32,255 nt of DNA from assembly GCF_003149675.1 (NCBI RefSeq), contig NZ_LWMS01000008.1, positions 1-32,255 on the forward strand. Reading direction: 5' to 3'. A program made the translations under genes and the position numbers. Shown piece by piece: positions 1-7,413 of this stretch (its first letter is position 1; each line of letters begins with the position of its first letter). The notes under the pieces are model-generated. The model searched no databases and was not told where the DNA came from. It saw only the letters and a program-made list of their open reading frames with translations. The DNA comes from Methanosphaera cuniculi (GTDB lineage Archaea; Methanobacteriota; Methanobacteria; Methanobacteriales; Methanobacteriaceae).

Positions 1-137
1 ATTATATCTTTTAGCTTCAATTGTTTCCATTTTACATTATCTATTAAACAATTATCAGTTGATTCTTCATTAATATCATGAAAGATATTTTTTATAAAAT
101 ACTTCTTAATATCTACATATAACGAATAGTTTTTCTT
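1..137 (-). pseudogene. HsdS-like specificity module, partial at window edge
   Basis: Directly after the TAA stop of the HsdS gene (138-140) the same minus-strand frame stays open to the window edge for about 45 codons. It contains no ATG. Its last visible residues read VKWKQLKLKDI, which matches the start of a target-recognition domain; the neighbouring HsdS has HKWTTIKLKEI at the start of its own second domain. I infer a further HsdS half or silent cassette that continues beyond position 1. It could also be the 5' end of a second hsdS gene with a non-ATG start. The gene is cut by the window, so whether it is intact cannot be judged. Confidence 0.45.
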
Positions 138-1409
138 TTATACAAACATTTTTTGAACTAGACCTTGTTTATAAGTTTTCATAAGATCTATTTTTTTCTT
201 AGTTATTTTTATTTTATCATCAATTGTGGATAAAAATGATGCTATTTTTTCCTGCTCTTTGTATGTTGGGGGTATTTTATGTTTTGTATTAAAGAAGTCT
301 TCTACTCCTATATTTAGTAGTCCATGATTTCTTGCACCTTCTGTTGCTATTTTATAAATTTCTTTATTCCATACTGATGTTTTAAAATATTGTTCTAAGA
401 AATTTGGATTTATAAAATGTTTTGGTTTAAAACAAATATATAATGTAGATACAATTCCTTTATTATATTGATTTAATTTCTTAACTACGCCATAAGGATG
501 ACCATTAGAATAACTTTTATTATATGCAAAATCTCCTTTTTCTAACAAATAATAATTTTTAAGATTTTTACTAGCAACACTTTTATTAAAATATTTTTCT
601 TGATCAATTAAACCATACTCAGCAGATATAGTTAAAACTAAATTTGAATCTAAGTTTCTATTTTTAGTTGTTATTCTATCAGTTATTTCCTTTAATTTTA
701 TAGTAGTCCATTTATGTTTAAACTCATTAAACCTAATATTTGGAACTTCTTTATCATATGCACTCTTTACTATCATCCCTTGTAACATAGATAACTTACA
801 TTTATTTAATTGAATAAATCTCTGTTCCATTAGGAATAATTTTTTATCAATTCTTGATAAGAAATATGATATTTTTTCTTGTTCTTCTAATGACGGTATT
901 TTAATTTTAAGATCCAGTAATATTTTTTCTGAAAATTCTTTTTGTCCCGTTCCTCCAACATATTTCTCAGATCTTTTATAATATGATGATCTACTTAAAT
1001 AATAGAATAAAAATTTTATTGATACTATATTTCTATTATTTATAAATGAAGTTATAGCATTAGAACATATTCCACCATCCAATTCTTCAGGAACAATACC
1101 AATTCCTCCATTATGAAAATTTTGTCTTCCAATTAATATTTCATTAGCATTACGAATATAATATGGTCTTCCTTTTTTACTTAGTTTAGGAACTACCCCT
1201 TCATTAATTTCAATACCTTTTGCATGAAGTTTAACTGTTAATAATTTTTTATCATCTACAGAAGTTATTTTCTCTTTTTTAGGTATTTTGACAATATTTT
1301 TTAAAAATGTTTCTTCATAATTATCTTCGAACTCTATGAAACGTAACTCTGGTGTTTTAATTTTATAAAAACAAATGTTTCTTCTTATTAAAAAATCTAA
1401 GAGATACAA
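138..1409 (-). CDS. hsdS: Type I restriction-modification specificity subunit HsdS
   Basis: This subunit gives a type I restriction enzyme its DNA target by pairing two target-recognition domains with HsdM (and HsdR). The 423 residues show the usual two-fold plan: domain 1 from about residue 20, a conserved spacer around 171-215 with IPSLEEQEKISYFLSRID, domain 2 from about 227, and a second spacer near 380-423 with IPPTYKEQEKIASFLSTIDD, ending in KQGLVQKMFV, a normal HsdS C terminus. The length is typical. The start is odd: the only start available in frame is TTG at 1409, without a Shine-Dalgarno sequence, and no ATG occurs before the KTPELRF motif where such proteins usually begin. An out-of-frame ATG lies at 1413. 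No HsdM or HsdR is visible in the window. The gene may be a silent or shuffled cassette, or be read from TTG. Confidence 0.88.
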   Translation of the reverse strand: MYLLDFLIRRNICFYKIKTPELRFIEFEDNYEETFLKNIVKIPKKEKITSVDDKKLLTVKLHAKGIEINEGVVPKLSKKGRPYYIRNANEILIGRQNFHNGGIGIVPEELDGGICSNAITSFINNRNIVSIKFLFYYLSRSSYYKRSEKYVGGTGQKEFSEKILLDLKIKIPSLEEQEKISYFLSRIDKKLFLMEQRFIQLNKCKLSMLQGMIVKSAYDKEVPNIRFNEFKHKWTTIKLKEITDRITTKNRNLDSNLVLTISAEYGLIDQEKYFNKSVASKNLKNYYLLEKGDFAYNKSYSNGHPYGVVKKLNQYNKGIVSTLYICFKPKHFINPNFLEQYFKTSVWNKEIYKIATEGARNHGLLNIGVEDFFNTKHKIPPTYKEQEKIASFLSTIDDKIKITKKKIDLMKTYKQGLVQKMFV

Positions 1410-1466
1410 CCATTAAAAGATAATTTTATAATCATAATTATTCTTCCTGATATAAAGACACAAAAA

Positions 1467-1973
1467 TCAAGTTAGTTTTTTCCAATTTTCAAAGAAATCT
1501 GTGGTATCATAAAAATAATTATTTTCAAAAGTATCAGGATCAAACTCTGATTTAAAAATTGAGACTAATTCCTTTTTCCATCCACAGTTTATAAGATTAT
1601 TTTTTACAAATATAGCTTCATTTATATCATCATAATATCCATAATAGATATAATTTCCATTTTTATATTTTTTGATACAGTAATTCTCATTTTTTTTATA
1701 AATATATCTATTTCTGTTCTGAATTTCATCAGTAATTGTGGAAATAGTATTAATACTATCTTGATTCCAATTTCTAAAATCTAAATATGATTTTATAAGT
1801 AAAGCAAGTTCATAAGTAGGATAACTTCCTATTGTAATTGATTTATTATTTCTTTGTTTTCGGATAATGTACTGATTTTTCTGTGATGTGATCTGATAAA
1901 TATTTTCACCTTTTATATCAGGAAATGGTGGTATTTCTTCTTGTTGTTGTATGGTGTTTGTGTTTTCACACAT
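1467..1973 (-). CDS. Repeat protein with AP2/Arm-type DNA-binding-like units (C-terminal part of a broken gene)
   Basis: The 168-residue open frame holds two copies of a unit of about 45-50 residues: aromatic-x-I near the start, a short basic turn, a G-x-Y turn, then an alanine-containing helix and a closing W. They run at residues 25-70 (IGSYPTYELALLIKSYL, ending NW) and 89-135 (YGYYDDINEAIFVKNNL, ending CGW). The pattern resembles AP2-like or integrase Arm DNA-binding domains, but this is a resemblance by eye. There is no Shine-Dalgarno before ATG 1973, and the frame is open upstream as far as 2321 with more such units, so this is probably the 3' part of a longer gene broken by a frameshift near 2311-2316. 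It lies between hsdS and the recombinase, on the same strand. Confidence 0.5.
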   Translation of the reverse strand: MCENTNTIQQQEEIPPFPDIKGENIYQITSQKNQYIIRKQRNNKSITIGSYPTYELALLIKSYLDFRNWNQDSINTISTITDEIQNRNRYIYKKNENYCIKKYKNGNYIYYGYYDDINEAIFVKNNLINCGWKKELVSIFKSEFDPDTFENNYFYDTTDFFENWKKLT

Positions 1974-2470
1974 GAGTTCTTCATCTGTATTGTATTTTAG
2001 GAGAAGGTCTCGTTCGTGTAGTATGTTTTTTAGTTTTTTTGAGCTTGCGTATGTTTTGTTTTTTATGTTTAGGTAGTATCTTTTGTTTGTTTTGTTGTAT
2101 GTTATGTGTTTGTAGTATTCTTTTGTTGCTTTTTTTTCTATTTGTTTTATGTTTGGTTTTTTGTGGTATGGTAGTATTTTTTGTATTATTTGGGCGTATT
2201 TTTCATCCTGGTATGGTCCATATGTTGTTTTATTTGGGGATGTTATGTAGTATTGTTTTTGTTTTTGTATGATTTTATATTGTGTGAATGATTCTTTTTT
2301 TTGTATCCTGTTTTTTCTGATTTAATCCAGTTGTTTTCTTCTAGGAGATTTCTTTGTTTTTGTGCTTCTTTTTTGTTTGTGTATTTTCCGTAGTTTATTC
2401 TTTGGTTGTAGATGTTTTTGATGATGTGGTATTTGTTGTTGATTTTGTGGATGTTTTTCATATTTATCAT
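1974..2470 (-). pseudogene. Frameshifted 5' part of the repeat-protein gene
   Basis: Two overlapping minus-strand frames carry the missing repeats. The frame starting at ATG 2470 encodes one clear unit (INYGKYTNKKEAQKQRNLL, ending in NNW at about residue 48), then loses the pattern. The frame of the downstream 168-residue ORF is open from about 2321 and supplies two weaker units (with TTYGPYQDEKYAQIIQKIL and RYYLNIKNKTYASSKKLKN). The switch point lies at or near a run of six T at 2311-2316, the usual place for a one-base slip. Joined together the gene would span 1467-2470 with about five units. The change could be a real mutation, a programmed or phase-variable slip, or a sequencing error. 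Confidence 0.5.
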
Positions 2471-2482
2471 TGGCTATTTTTT

Positions 2483-2824
2483 CTATTGTTTTAAATATTT
2501 TGTTTTTTCAATTAGGATTGTTGTGATGTTTTCTTGTTTGTTTATCTTTTCTATTTTTTTGATGATTATGTTGTTTATTTTGGTGTTTTTTATGATTAGT
2601 ATTATTATTTTTTGATCTTTTGTTAGTTTTTTGAGTGGTACTTTTTTTATGTTGAGTTTCTTTATGGTGGATGTGTATGTTTGTGTTATTTTTGTATCGT
2701 TAATTTGGTATTGTATGTTTTGGTCAAGTTTTTTTATTTTTAGGTTATATTTTTGTGCGAATTGTTGGTGGAATTCTATTATGGATTCTATTGTATTTTC
2801 TTGATTTATTGTTATTGTTTTCAT
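2483..2824 (-). CDS. Small Lys/Ile-rich protein of unknown function
   Basis: I do not recognise this 113-residue protein. It is very rich in Lys, Ile, Asn and Thr and lacks Cys and Trp. The C-terminal half alternates short hydrophobic strands and amphipathic helices (KIIILIIKNT, then IIIKKIEKINKQENITTILI), which suggests a small alpha/beta fold. No Shine-Dalgarno precedes ATG 2824. The frame ends in TAG; three codons on comes another TAG and then ATG 2470 of the repeat gene, all in one frame, so both may once have been a single gene. Codon use (AAA, ATA, ACA, C-ending codons) is typical of well-adapted genes in this window and unlike hsdS. Confidence 0.5.
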   Translation of the reverse strand: MKTITINQENTIESIIEFHQQFAQKYNLKIKKLDQNIQYQINDTKITQTYTSTIKKLNIKKVPLKKLTKDQKIIILIIKNTKINNIIIKKIEKINKQENITTILIEKTKYLKQ

Positions 2825-3067
2825 TTATTTCACATTTTCATGTTTTTTATGATAATTTTTTAATATTTTTAGATTTTAGTATGATTTTGTATAATATAAT
2901 ATTATATTTTAGTATTATTTATATATTTTAGGTAATTTTTTTAAAAATAGTTTAAGTATTTAATATTTAAATTTTTAATTTTATAATAATTTCAATAAAA
3001 AAATGGTAAATTTTTATAAAAAAAATAAAAAGAGGAAAAGTTAGAATTATTTCATCTAACAATTAAT
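2825..3067. other. AT-rich intergenic region upstream of the 113-residue ORF
   Basis: No gene is seen. The part at 2885-2930 has runs of TATA-like sequence suitable for a minus-strand promoter of the small ORF. At 3013-3040 the minus strand reads as a pyrimidine tract (CTTTTCCTC followed by T-runs), a likely terminator for the recombinase gene, next to a weak 6-bp inverted repeat (GTTAGA/TCTAAC, 3040-3060). Confidence 0.35.
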
Positions 3068-4108
3068 TTATAGTGTGTATGAGTTTTCTGATACAAATAC
3101 GTTGATTGTTATGTGAATATCTTCATGTATTTCAGCTGGATTTTTTTGGTCTTTGTAGATTAAAATGTTAGGTAGTGCTTCTTTGTATATTTTTTTGAGT
3201 TTTTCAGGATTTGTCTTAATATATGTTTCATGTATTTTGTTTTTGCTTCTTCCTTGTAAAGCATCAATGTATTCTGCTGCAATTCCAAGGTTGCTTGCAT
3301 GGAATTTTCGTAGAGTGTGACTTCTAAAGAACCTGTATTTTCCTTTAAATCCCCACTTCATTTGGTCGTTAATTTTTTGGAAGTTTGTAAGTACTGATGC
3401 ATTTGAAAAGTCAAATAGCTTATCTGTGAGTTTTAAGTTTTTTCGTGTTTTTAAGTATTTAACAATATAATTACTTGCTTCAGGTGAGCAGAATGTATAG
3501 TAGTATTTATCTGTTTTTATTCGTTTAAGATATAATGTTGGTATTATATCATTTCGTTTTTCTAGCTCTTCGAGTATTTCATATAAATTGTTTTTAGTAT
3601 AGTATTCATATGTTCCATTTATGAAATCTTCAACTTTTAGTGATAATGTTTCAGCTCTTGCTGTACCACTTGATGACATGAAAAGTATTAATGCTTTAAT
3701 TGGAAGTGATGATATTTCAATGGCTTTTCGTATGTGTTCTTTAGTTGGAAGATCAAGATAGTTAATTTCATATGATCTTTCATATTTTACTGGTGGTAGA
3801 TCTGGTATTTCTATTTCAAAATGAGAGTAGAATGTTCTTATCTTTGAGATGTAAGTTTTTATTGTACTTGTTGTCATATTTTTTTGTTCTAGTAGATAAT
3901 TTCTATAGTCAATCATTCGTCTTTTTATATTTCGATTTTTTATTAAGTGAATGTTTTGCTCATCATCTAAAGCTTCATTAAATAATTCACTAATTGTCAT
4001 TTCATGAAAATTTGTATAACTTTTTAGTGATGATTCATAACATTTTTTAGTATTTTTCTTTAAATTACGTTCAAGACAAAATTGAACGTATAATTTGTCA
4101 TTATACAT
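3068..4108 (-). CDS. Tyrosine-type site-specific recombinase/integrase
   Basis: Tyrosine recombinases cut and rejoin two DNA sites through a 3'-phosphotyrosine link. The 346 residues show an N-terminal SAM-like arm-binding domain (about 1-95) and a catalytic domain (about 115-315). Visible catalytic residues are R151 in GTARAETLSL, a lysine of the beta hairpin (K198 or K201), H264 and R267 in HTLRKFHAS, H293, and the nucleophile Y296 in HETYIKTNP. All appear intact, so the enzyme is probably active. About 30 extra residues follow. There is no clear Shine-Dalgarno before ATG 4108. It sits between HsdS modules on one side and an RHH gene with repeats on the other, which fits an integrated element or a DNA-inversion system. 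A housekeeping Xer role is possible but less likely here. Confidence 0.88.
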   Translation of the reverse strand: MYNDKLYVQFCLERNLKKNTKKCYESSLKSYTNFHEMTISELFNEALDDEQNIHLIKNRNIKRRMIDYRNYLLEQKNMTTSTIKTYISKIRTFYSHFEIEIPDLPPVKYERSYEINYLDLPTKEHIRKAIEISSLPIKALILFMSSSGTARAETLSLKVEDFINGTYEYYTKNNLYEILEELEKRNDIIPTLYLKRIKTDKYYYTFCSPEASNYIVKYLKTRKNLKLTDKLFDFSNASVLTNFQKINDQMKWGFKGKYRFFRSHTLRKFHASNLGIAAEYIDALQGRSKNKIHETYIKTNPEKLKKIYKEALPNILIYKDQKNPAEIHEDIHITINVFVSENSYTL

Positions 4109-4667
4109 AATAAAATAAATTTATAAAAACACATAAATAAACAAGATTTATAATATAAAAAAAATAATATCATGAAAAAAAAATTAGGTTTATTAACCTC
4201 CAGTATAAAAAAAATGTCAAAAAAAGAAAGTAAATCTAACATTTATTGAAATAATTTTCCTTTTTTTTAACTTTAAAGAACAATTCACACTTTAATTTTA
4301 TAAAAAATTAAAAAAAGTATATTAAGTATAAAAATAAAACTTATAATTATATACAATAAGAAATAATTGAGAGTGTTTCAAGTTATACTGAAATCTTGTT
4401 AAAAAGAATAATTTTATCAAGAAAATTAGTATAATAATTTCATATTATTGATTTAAAATTTTAATTATAAAAAAATAAGTCATTATATAGAAGTTAAATG
4501 ATAATGTATATAATTAAGAATATTATACCTTTAATGAATAACATTGATATTAGCAGTATCAAAGTAATTCAGCATAATATACTTAATCAATACACCTTGT
4601 AGTTACTAGATATATTTTATTTAATATATACTTTTTACTACTATTTTTATAAAAGAATTAACAAAAT

Positions 4668-4693
4668 TTATCCAGATAATAGTTATCAAGATA
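4668..4693. repeat. Paired 11-bp direct repeat, possible operator
   Basis: TTATCCAGATA (4668-4678) and TTATCAAGATA (4683-4693) differ by one base and are 15 bp apart start to start, about 1.5 helical turns. They lie about 95-120 bp upstream of the RHH gene. RHH proteins often bind such tandem sites and control their own genes; that link is an inference. Confidence 0.35.
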
Positions 4694-4754
4694 AAACCAA
4701 AAAATAATTTTTCTTTTACAGGTGATTTTATATATTTTATCATACTTATACACT

Positions 4755-4778
4755 CTCTCTTTAAATTTTATAAGAGAG
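4755..4778 (+). promoter_or_regulatory. Hairpin that would cover the Shine-Dalgarno of the RHH gene
   Basis: CTCTCTT (4755-4761) can pair perfectly with AAGAGAG (4772-4778) across a 10-base loop. The right arm forms part of the ribosome binding site GAGAGGT, 7 bases before ATG 4788. If the transcript starts upstream of 4755, folding would hide the site and limit translation. Confidence 0.4.
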
Positions 4779-4787
4779 GTAATTTAA

Positions 4788-5945
4788 ATGGCAAGAAAAT
4801 TTAATGATAAAATGAGTTTTGACTTAGAACACGAAATGAAATTAGACATATATGAAGAAGCAGACAAAATCAGAATGTCAGGATCTGAACTTGTAAGAAC
4901 GGGAGTTAAGTCTTTTTTAATGAATCCAAATAATATACTAACATTTGAAATAAAAGAAATGGATATTCAAATTAAAGAAAAAGAACTAATGTACTCAATA
5001 ATAAATAAATTTCTACAAAAATTACAAAAAGACATCAATTCACTAAAAAATAAACGTACTAGAAAATTAAACCTTATTGATCAAAGTAACATAGTTTACA
5101 CAGATGAAGAAGAAAAAATCAAAACTATCATTTTAGATATCTTCACAACAAATAAATACAAATTTAATTCACAAAAAGATTTAAAAGAAAAAATAAAATT
5201 CATAGCAAACAATGTTCATGCAGATATTAGCATAGTACTAAAATTAACAAACTGCATACTAAATGATGAAATAACACTAAGAGAACTAATTGAAAAACCA
5301 ATTCAACATATAGTGGATGCAAAAGAAGTTCAACATAAAGATACAGAAGAATTCATAAAACTAAAAGAAAGCTTATGGACAGAATATGGAGAATATATAG
5401 AAAAACAAGAACAAAAACAACAAAAAATAGATGAAGAAAAAACCATAATCCACAAACCAGAAAATGAACGCCTACAATATGTGATAAAAAAAGCATACAA
5501 TACAAACTATAGAACACAAAGTATAATGGAAGCAAATGTAGAATTCATGTGTGATAAATATAATCTTAATTCAACAAAAACACTAGATATCATAAATCAA
5601 ATCTATCAAAACAAATTAGACTACTTAAAAGTTATAAAATCAGATCATATATATGAATCCTATTGTAGAATAACTCCAGATAAAATAAATAATCTGGAAG
5701 AAAAAATAACACAACCTGAAGAGAAACAAAAATTAACTCCAATACAAGATATGATCCTTCACTTAAATGGGAAAGAACCCTTAACTGAAATAAAAGATGT
5801 AAATTTATTGGAAACACAAGTAAGACAAAAATGTTACTATAGAACCGATATTAAATTTAGAGAACTATGGAATACCATCACCCAGATTATTGAAGGAAAA
5901 ATATCAGTAGATGAATTCATAAATTCTAATAGAACAATATGCTAA
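4788..5945 (+). CDS. Ribbon-helix-helix domain protein with long C-terminal region
   Basis: Residues 7-45 fit a ribbon-helix-helix (CopG/Arc/MetJ-type) DNA-binding domain: a short strand (KMSFDLEHEM), helix (LDIYEEADKIR), turn at MSGSE, and second helix (LVRTGVKSFL). The remaining 340 residues are charged, mostly helical, with a likely coiled coil at 55-95 (many K/E and I/L) and another near 200-220 (EKQEQKQQKIDEE). I do not recognise this part. GAGAGGT precedes the ATG by 7 bases and can be hidden in a hairpin. The gene stands divergent to the recombinase and directly upstream of a repeat array, so it may bind those repeats as a regulator, a directionality factor or a partition-type adaptor. 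The last codons (TATCAG, CTAATAGAA, TGCTAAAAAAA) echo landmarks of the downstream repeat unit. Confidence 0.6.
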   Translation: MARKFNDKMSFDLEHEMKLDIYEEADKIRMSGSELVRTGVKSFLMNPNNILTFEIKEMDIQIKEKELMYSIINKFLQKLQKDINSLKNKRTRKLNLIDQSNIVYTDEEEKIKTIILDIFTTNKYKFNSQKDLKEKIKFIANNVHADISIVLKLTNCILNDEITLRELIEKPIQHIVDAKEVQHKDTEEFIKLKESLWTEYGEYIEKQEQKQQKIDEEKTIIHKPENERLQYVIKKAYNTNYRTQSIMEANVEFMCDKYNLNSTKTLDIINQIYQNKLDYLKVIKSDHIYESYCRITPDKINNLEEKITQPEEKQKLTPIQDMILHLNGKEPLTEIKDVNLLETQVRQKCYYRTDIKFRELWNTITQIIEGKISVDEFINSNRTIC

Positions 5946-5970
5946 AAAAAAGATAATTATACAAAAAAAA

Positions 5971-6245
5971 GTAGCATTACCAGGTAATTTAACATATTTT
6001 TAGCATTTATGAATATGGGAGATTATAAGATATAACATACTATTAAGTTAGTAACTACCAGACTAATAGAATTCGTATATAATACATGAAAAAAATTATT
6101 ATTATCCACCCTGCTTGAATGCTAAAAAAATCACTAAAAAAACTACTATTTAACTATGAAAAAGGGGGTTTTCCATAAACACAAATATAACAATTGTTAA
6201 CTTAAATTAAGTTAAGTTTACAAAAAAAGTTAAAAAAAAGAATAG
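5971..6245. repeat. Repeat unit copy 1 (most diverged)
   Basis: Landmarks in order: TACCAGGTAATTTAACATA (5979-5997), a degenerate palindrome CTACCAG-A-CTAATAG (6055-6069), GAATTCGTATATAATA, three ATT units (6095-6103), TGCTAAAAAAATCA (6120-6133), and a second block (6157-6240) with G5 and TTTTCC, TATAACAATTGTTAA (6186-6200) and AGTTAAAAAAAA. The second block is shared with copy 3 only. Confidence 0.6.
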
Positions 6246-6490
6246 AAATCCAGAGAGTATCAGACAATTTGACATACATTTAACAATTATAAGAAATATT
6301 TGGGAGATAAAATATAATAGGCTATTAGCTCATTAACTATTAGACTAATAGAATTTGCGTATATATAATAAAATAAAAAAATTATTATTATTATTAATTC
6401 ATTGATTAAATGCTAAAAAAAATCATGAAAAAACTAACCGATAAAAAAAAGTATTAGCCTAATATGTTATAAATCAAAAAAATAACAATA
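6246..6490. repeat. Repeat unit copy 2
   Basis: Landmarks: TATCAGACAATTTGACATA (from 6259), the inverted-arm site 6316-6349, GAATTTGCGTATATATAATA, five ATT units (6381-6395), and TGCTAAAAAAAATCATGAAA (from 6410). It lacks the AACAATTGTTAA block of the other copies and instead carries TATTAGCCTAATA (6452-6464), an extra copy of the palindrome. Confidence 0.7.
6316..6349. other. Candidate recombinase core site (13-8-13), copy 2
   Basis: AATAGGCTATTAG (6316-6328), spacer CTCATTAA (6329-6336), CTATTAGACTAAT (6337-6349). The arms are imperfect inverted repeats. The right arm also starts a perfect palindrome CTATTAG-A-CTAATAG (6337-6351). Arm and spacer lengths fit known tyrosine-recombinase core sites; use by the adjacent recombinase is inferred. 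Confidence 0.35.
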
Positions 6491-6562
6491 CGAATCCAAG
6501 GAGTATCAGGCGATTTGACATACATCTAGCAATTATGAGAAATATGTGAGAAGATAAAATAT

Positions 6563-6596
6563 AATAGGCTATTAGCTTATTGACTATTAGCCTAAT
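6563..6596. other. Candidate recombinase core site (13-8-13), copy 3
   Basis: AATAGGCTATTAG (6563-6575), spacer CTTATTGA (6576-6583), CTATTAGCCTAAT (6584-6596); 11 of 13 arm positions are inverted-repeat matches. The palindrome CTATTAG-C-CTAATAG (6584-6598) is perfect. It could equally be a binding site of the RHH protein. Confidence 0.35.
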
Positions 6597-6627
6597 AGAA
6601 TTTGCGTATATATAATAAAATAAAAAA

Positions 6628-6665
<38 letters not shown>

Positions 6666-6892
6666 CCAAATTGATTAAATGCTAAAAAAATCATGAAAAA
6701 ATTAATCGATGAAAAAAAAGGTTTTCTTCAAACATAAGTATAACAATTGTTAAATTATATTAGGTTAAATTTACGAAAAAAAGGTTAAAAAAAATATTCT
6801 AAATATTTGTAAAAATTAGTTTTTTTAATAAAAGAGAAAGTGAGGAGGGGAGGATTATTGTATGAAGTATTACTTTTATCCTCATTATTATC

Positions 6893-7405
6893 TTAGAAGA
6901 CTGATACTGATACTGGTTCCCAATCTTCGTTACAAATTGAGTTATAATCATATATTTTAGCATTTCCTGTGTCTGATCTTAGACTTCCTAGTTGTATATT
7001 TATTTTTTTGCCAACTGGATTATATCCTCTCATTTTCACAATTGTTTCATAGTCTGCCTTTTCTAGTCCAATCATGTATGTTTTTCCTTCAGGAACAAGA
7101 ATTGCATAGTCTGAACCTCCAAATGATCCTCCATCATCTGCAAGTGCTAGATCTTCAATTGTGACTGTTACCTTTTCACCTTCTTCTCCTCCTGTTGATC
7201 CACTCTCTGAACTACCTGATGATGTGGAATATTCATCTGTTGATGGATTTTGCGATTGAGAAACGGATGGATTTGAACTACTGCTGCTACTGCTTGGGGT
7301 GGTTACGTCTGAACTATTATTATCACCTGATATGAAGCCTAATACTAGAAATATTATGATTCCTATGCAGCAGCATCCTATTATTGCATTTGTTGTATCT
7401 CCCAT
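6893..7405 (-). CDS. Membrane-anchored Ser-rich protein of unknown function
   Basis: The 170 residues begin MGDTTNAI, followed by a hydrophobic segment (about residues 6-26, GCCCIGIIIFLVLGFISG) that should act as an N-terminal membrane anchor or uncleaved signal. Residues 30-75 are a Ser/Pro/Gly/Glu linker with a run of seven serines, and 77-170 form a probably extracellular domain (VTVTIEDLALADDGGSFG ... GYNPVGKKINIQLGSLRSDTG ... EDWEPVSVSVF) that I do not recognise. The start at 7405 is chosen because GGAGGTGA lies 7 bases upstream. The stop codon of the DUF2085 gene is inside that Shine-Dalgarno, so the two genes are probably translated together. Confidence 0.8.
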   Translation of the reverse strand: MGDTTNAIIGCCCIGIIIFLVLGFISGDNNSSDVTTPSSSSSSSNPSVSQSQNPSTDEYSTSSGSSESGSTGGEEGEKVTVTIEDLALADDGGSFGGSDYAILVPEGKTYMIGLEKADYETIVKMRGYNPVGKKINIQLGSLRSDTGNAKIYDYNSICNEDWEPVSVSVF

Positions 7406-7413
7406 TTTATGTT

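Larger units (their letters stand above)
4109..4787. other. Noncoding region between divergent recombinase and RHH genes
   Basis: No gene is supported in these 679 bp, which are close to 80 percent A+T. It must hold both divergent promoters. Visible details: an inverted repeat TCTTG/CAAGA around 4392-4425; an AGTATCA motif at 4555-4561 followed by ATTCAGCATA that resembles the start of the repeat units at 5970-6800; paired 11-mers at 4668-4693; and a hairpin over the Shine-Dalgarno sequence at 4755-4778. Confidence 0.5.

Noticed and set aside
2471-2488. Pyrrolysine or read-through at the TAG pair
   Set aside because: Two close TAG codons with no PYLIS-like context; no sign of pylT in the window; decay or separate genes are simpler.
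2039-2615. Two hydrophobic plus-strand open frames (2039-2272 and 2412-2615)
   Set aside because: They are runs of Phe, Leu, Val and Cys produced by the T/G-rich complement of the minus-strand genes and do not look like real membrane proteins.
4060-4242. 60-residue hydrophobic minus-strand frame overlapping the start of the recombinase
   Set aside because: It overlaps the recombinase N terminus in another frame, in T-rich coding complement, with no Shine-Dalgarno.
6316-6351. tRNA-like structure or tRNA attachment site in the repeat
   Set aside because: The stems are short palindromes; no cloverleaf, T-loop motif or anticodon arm can be drawn.
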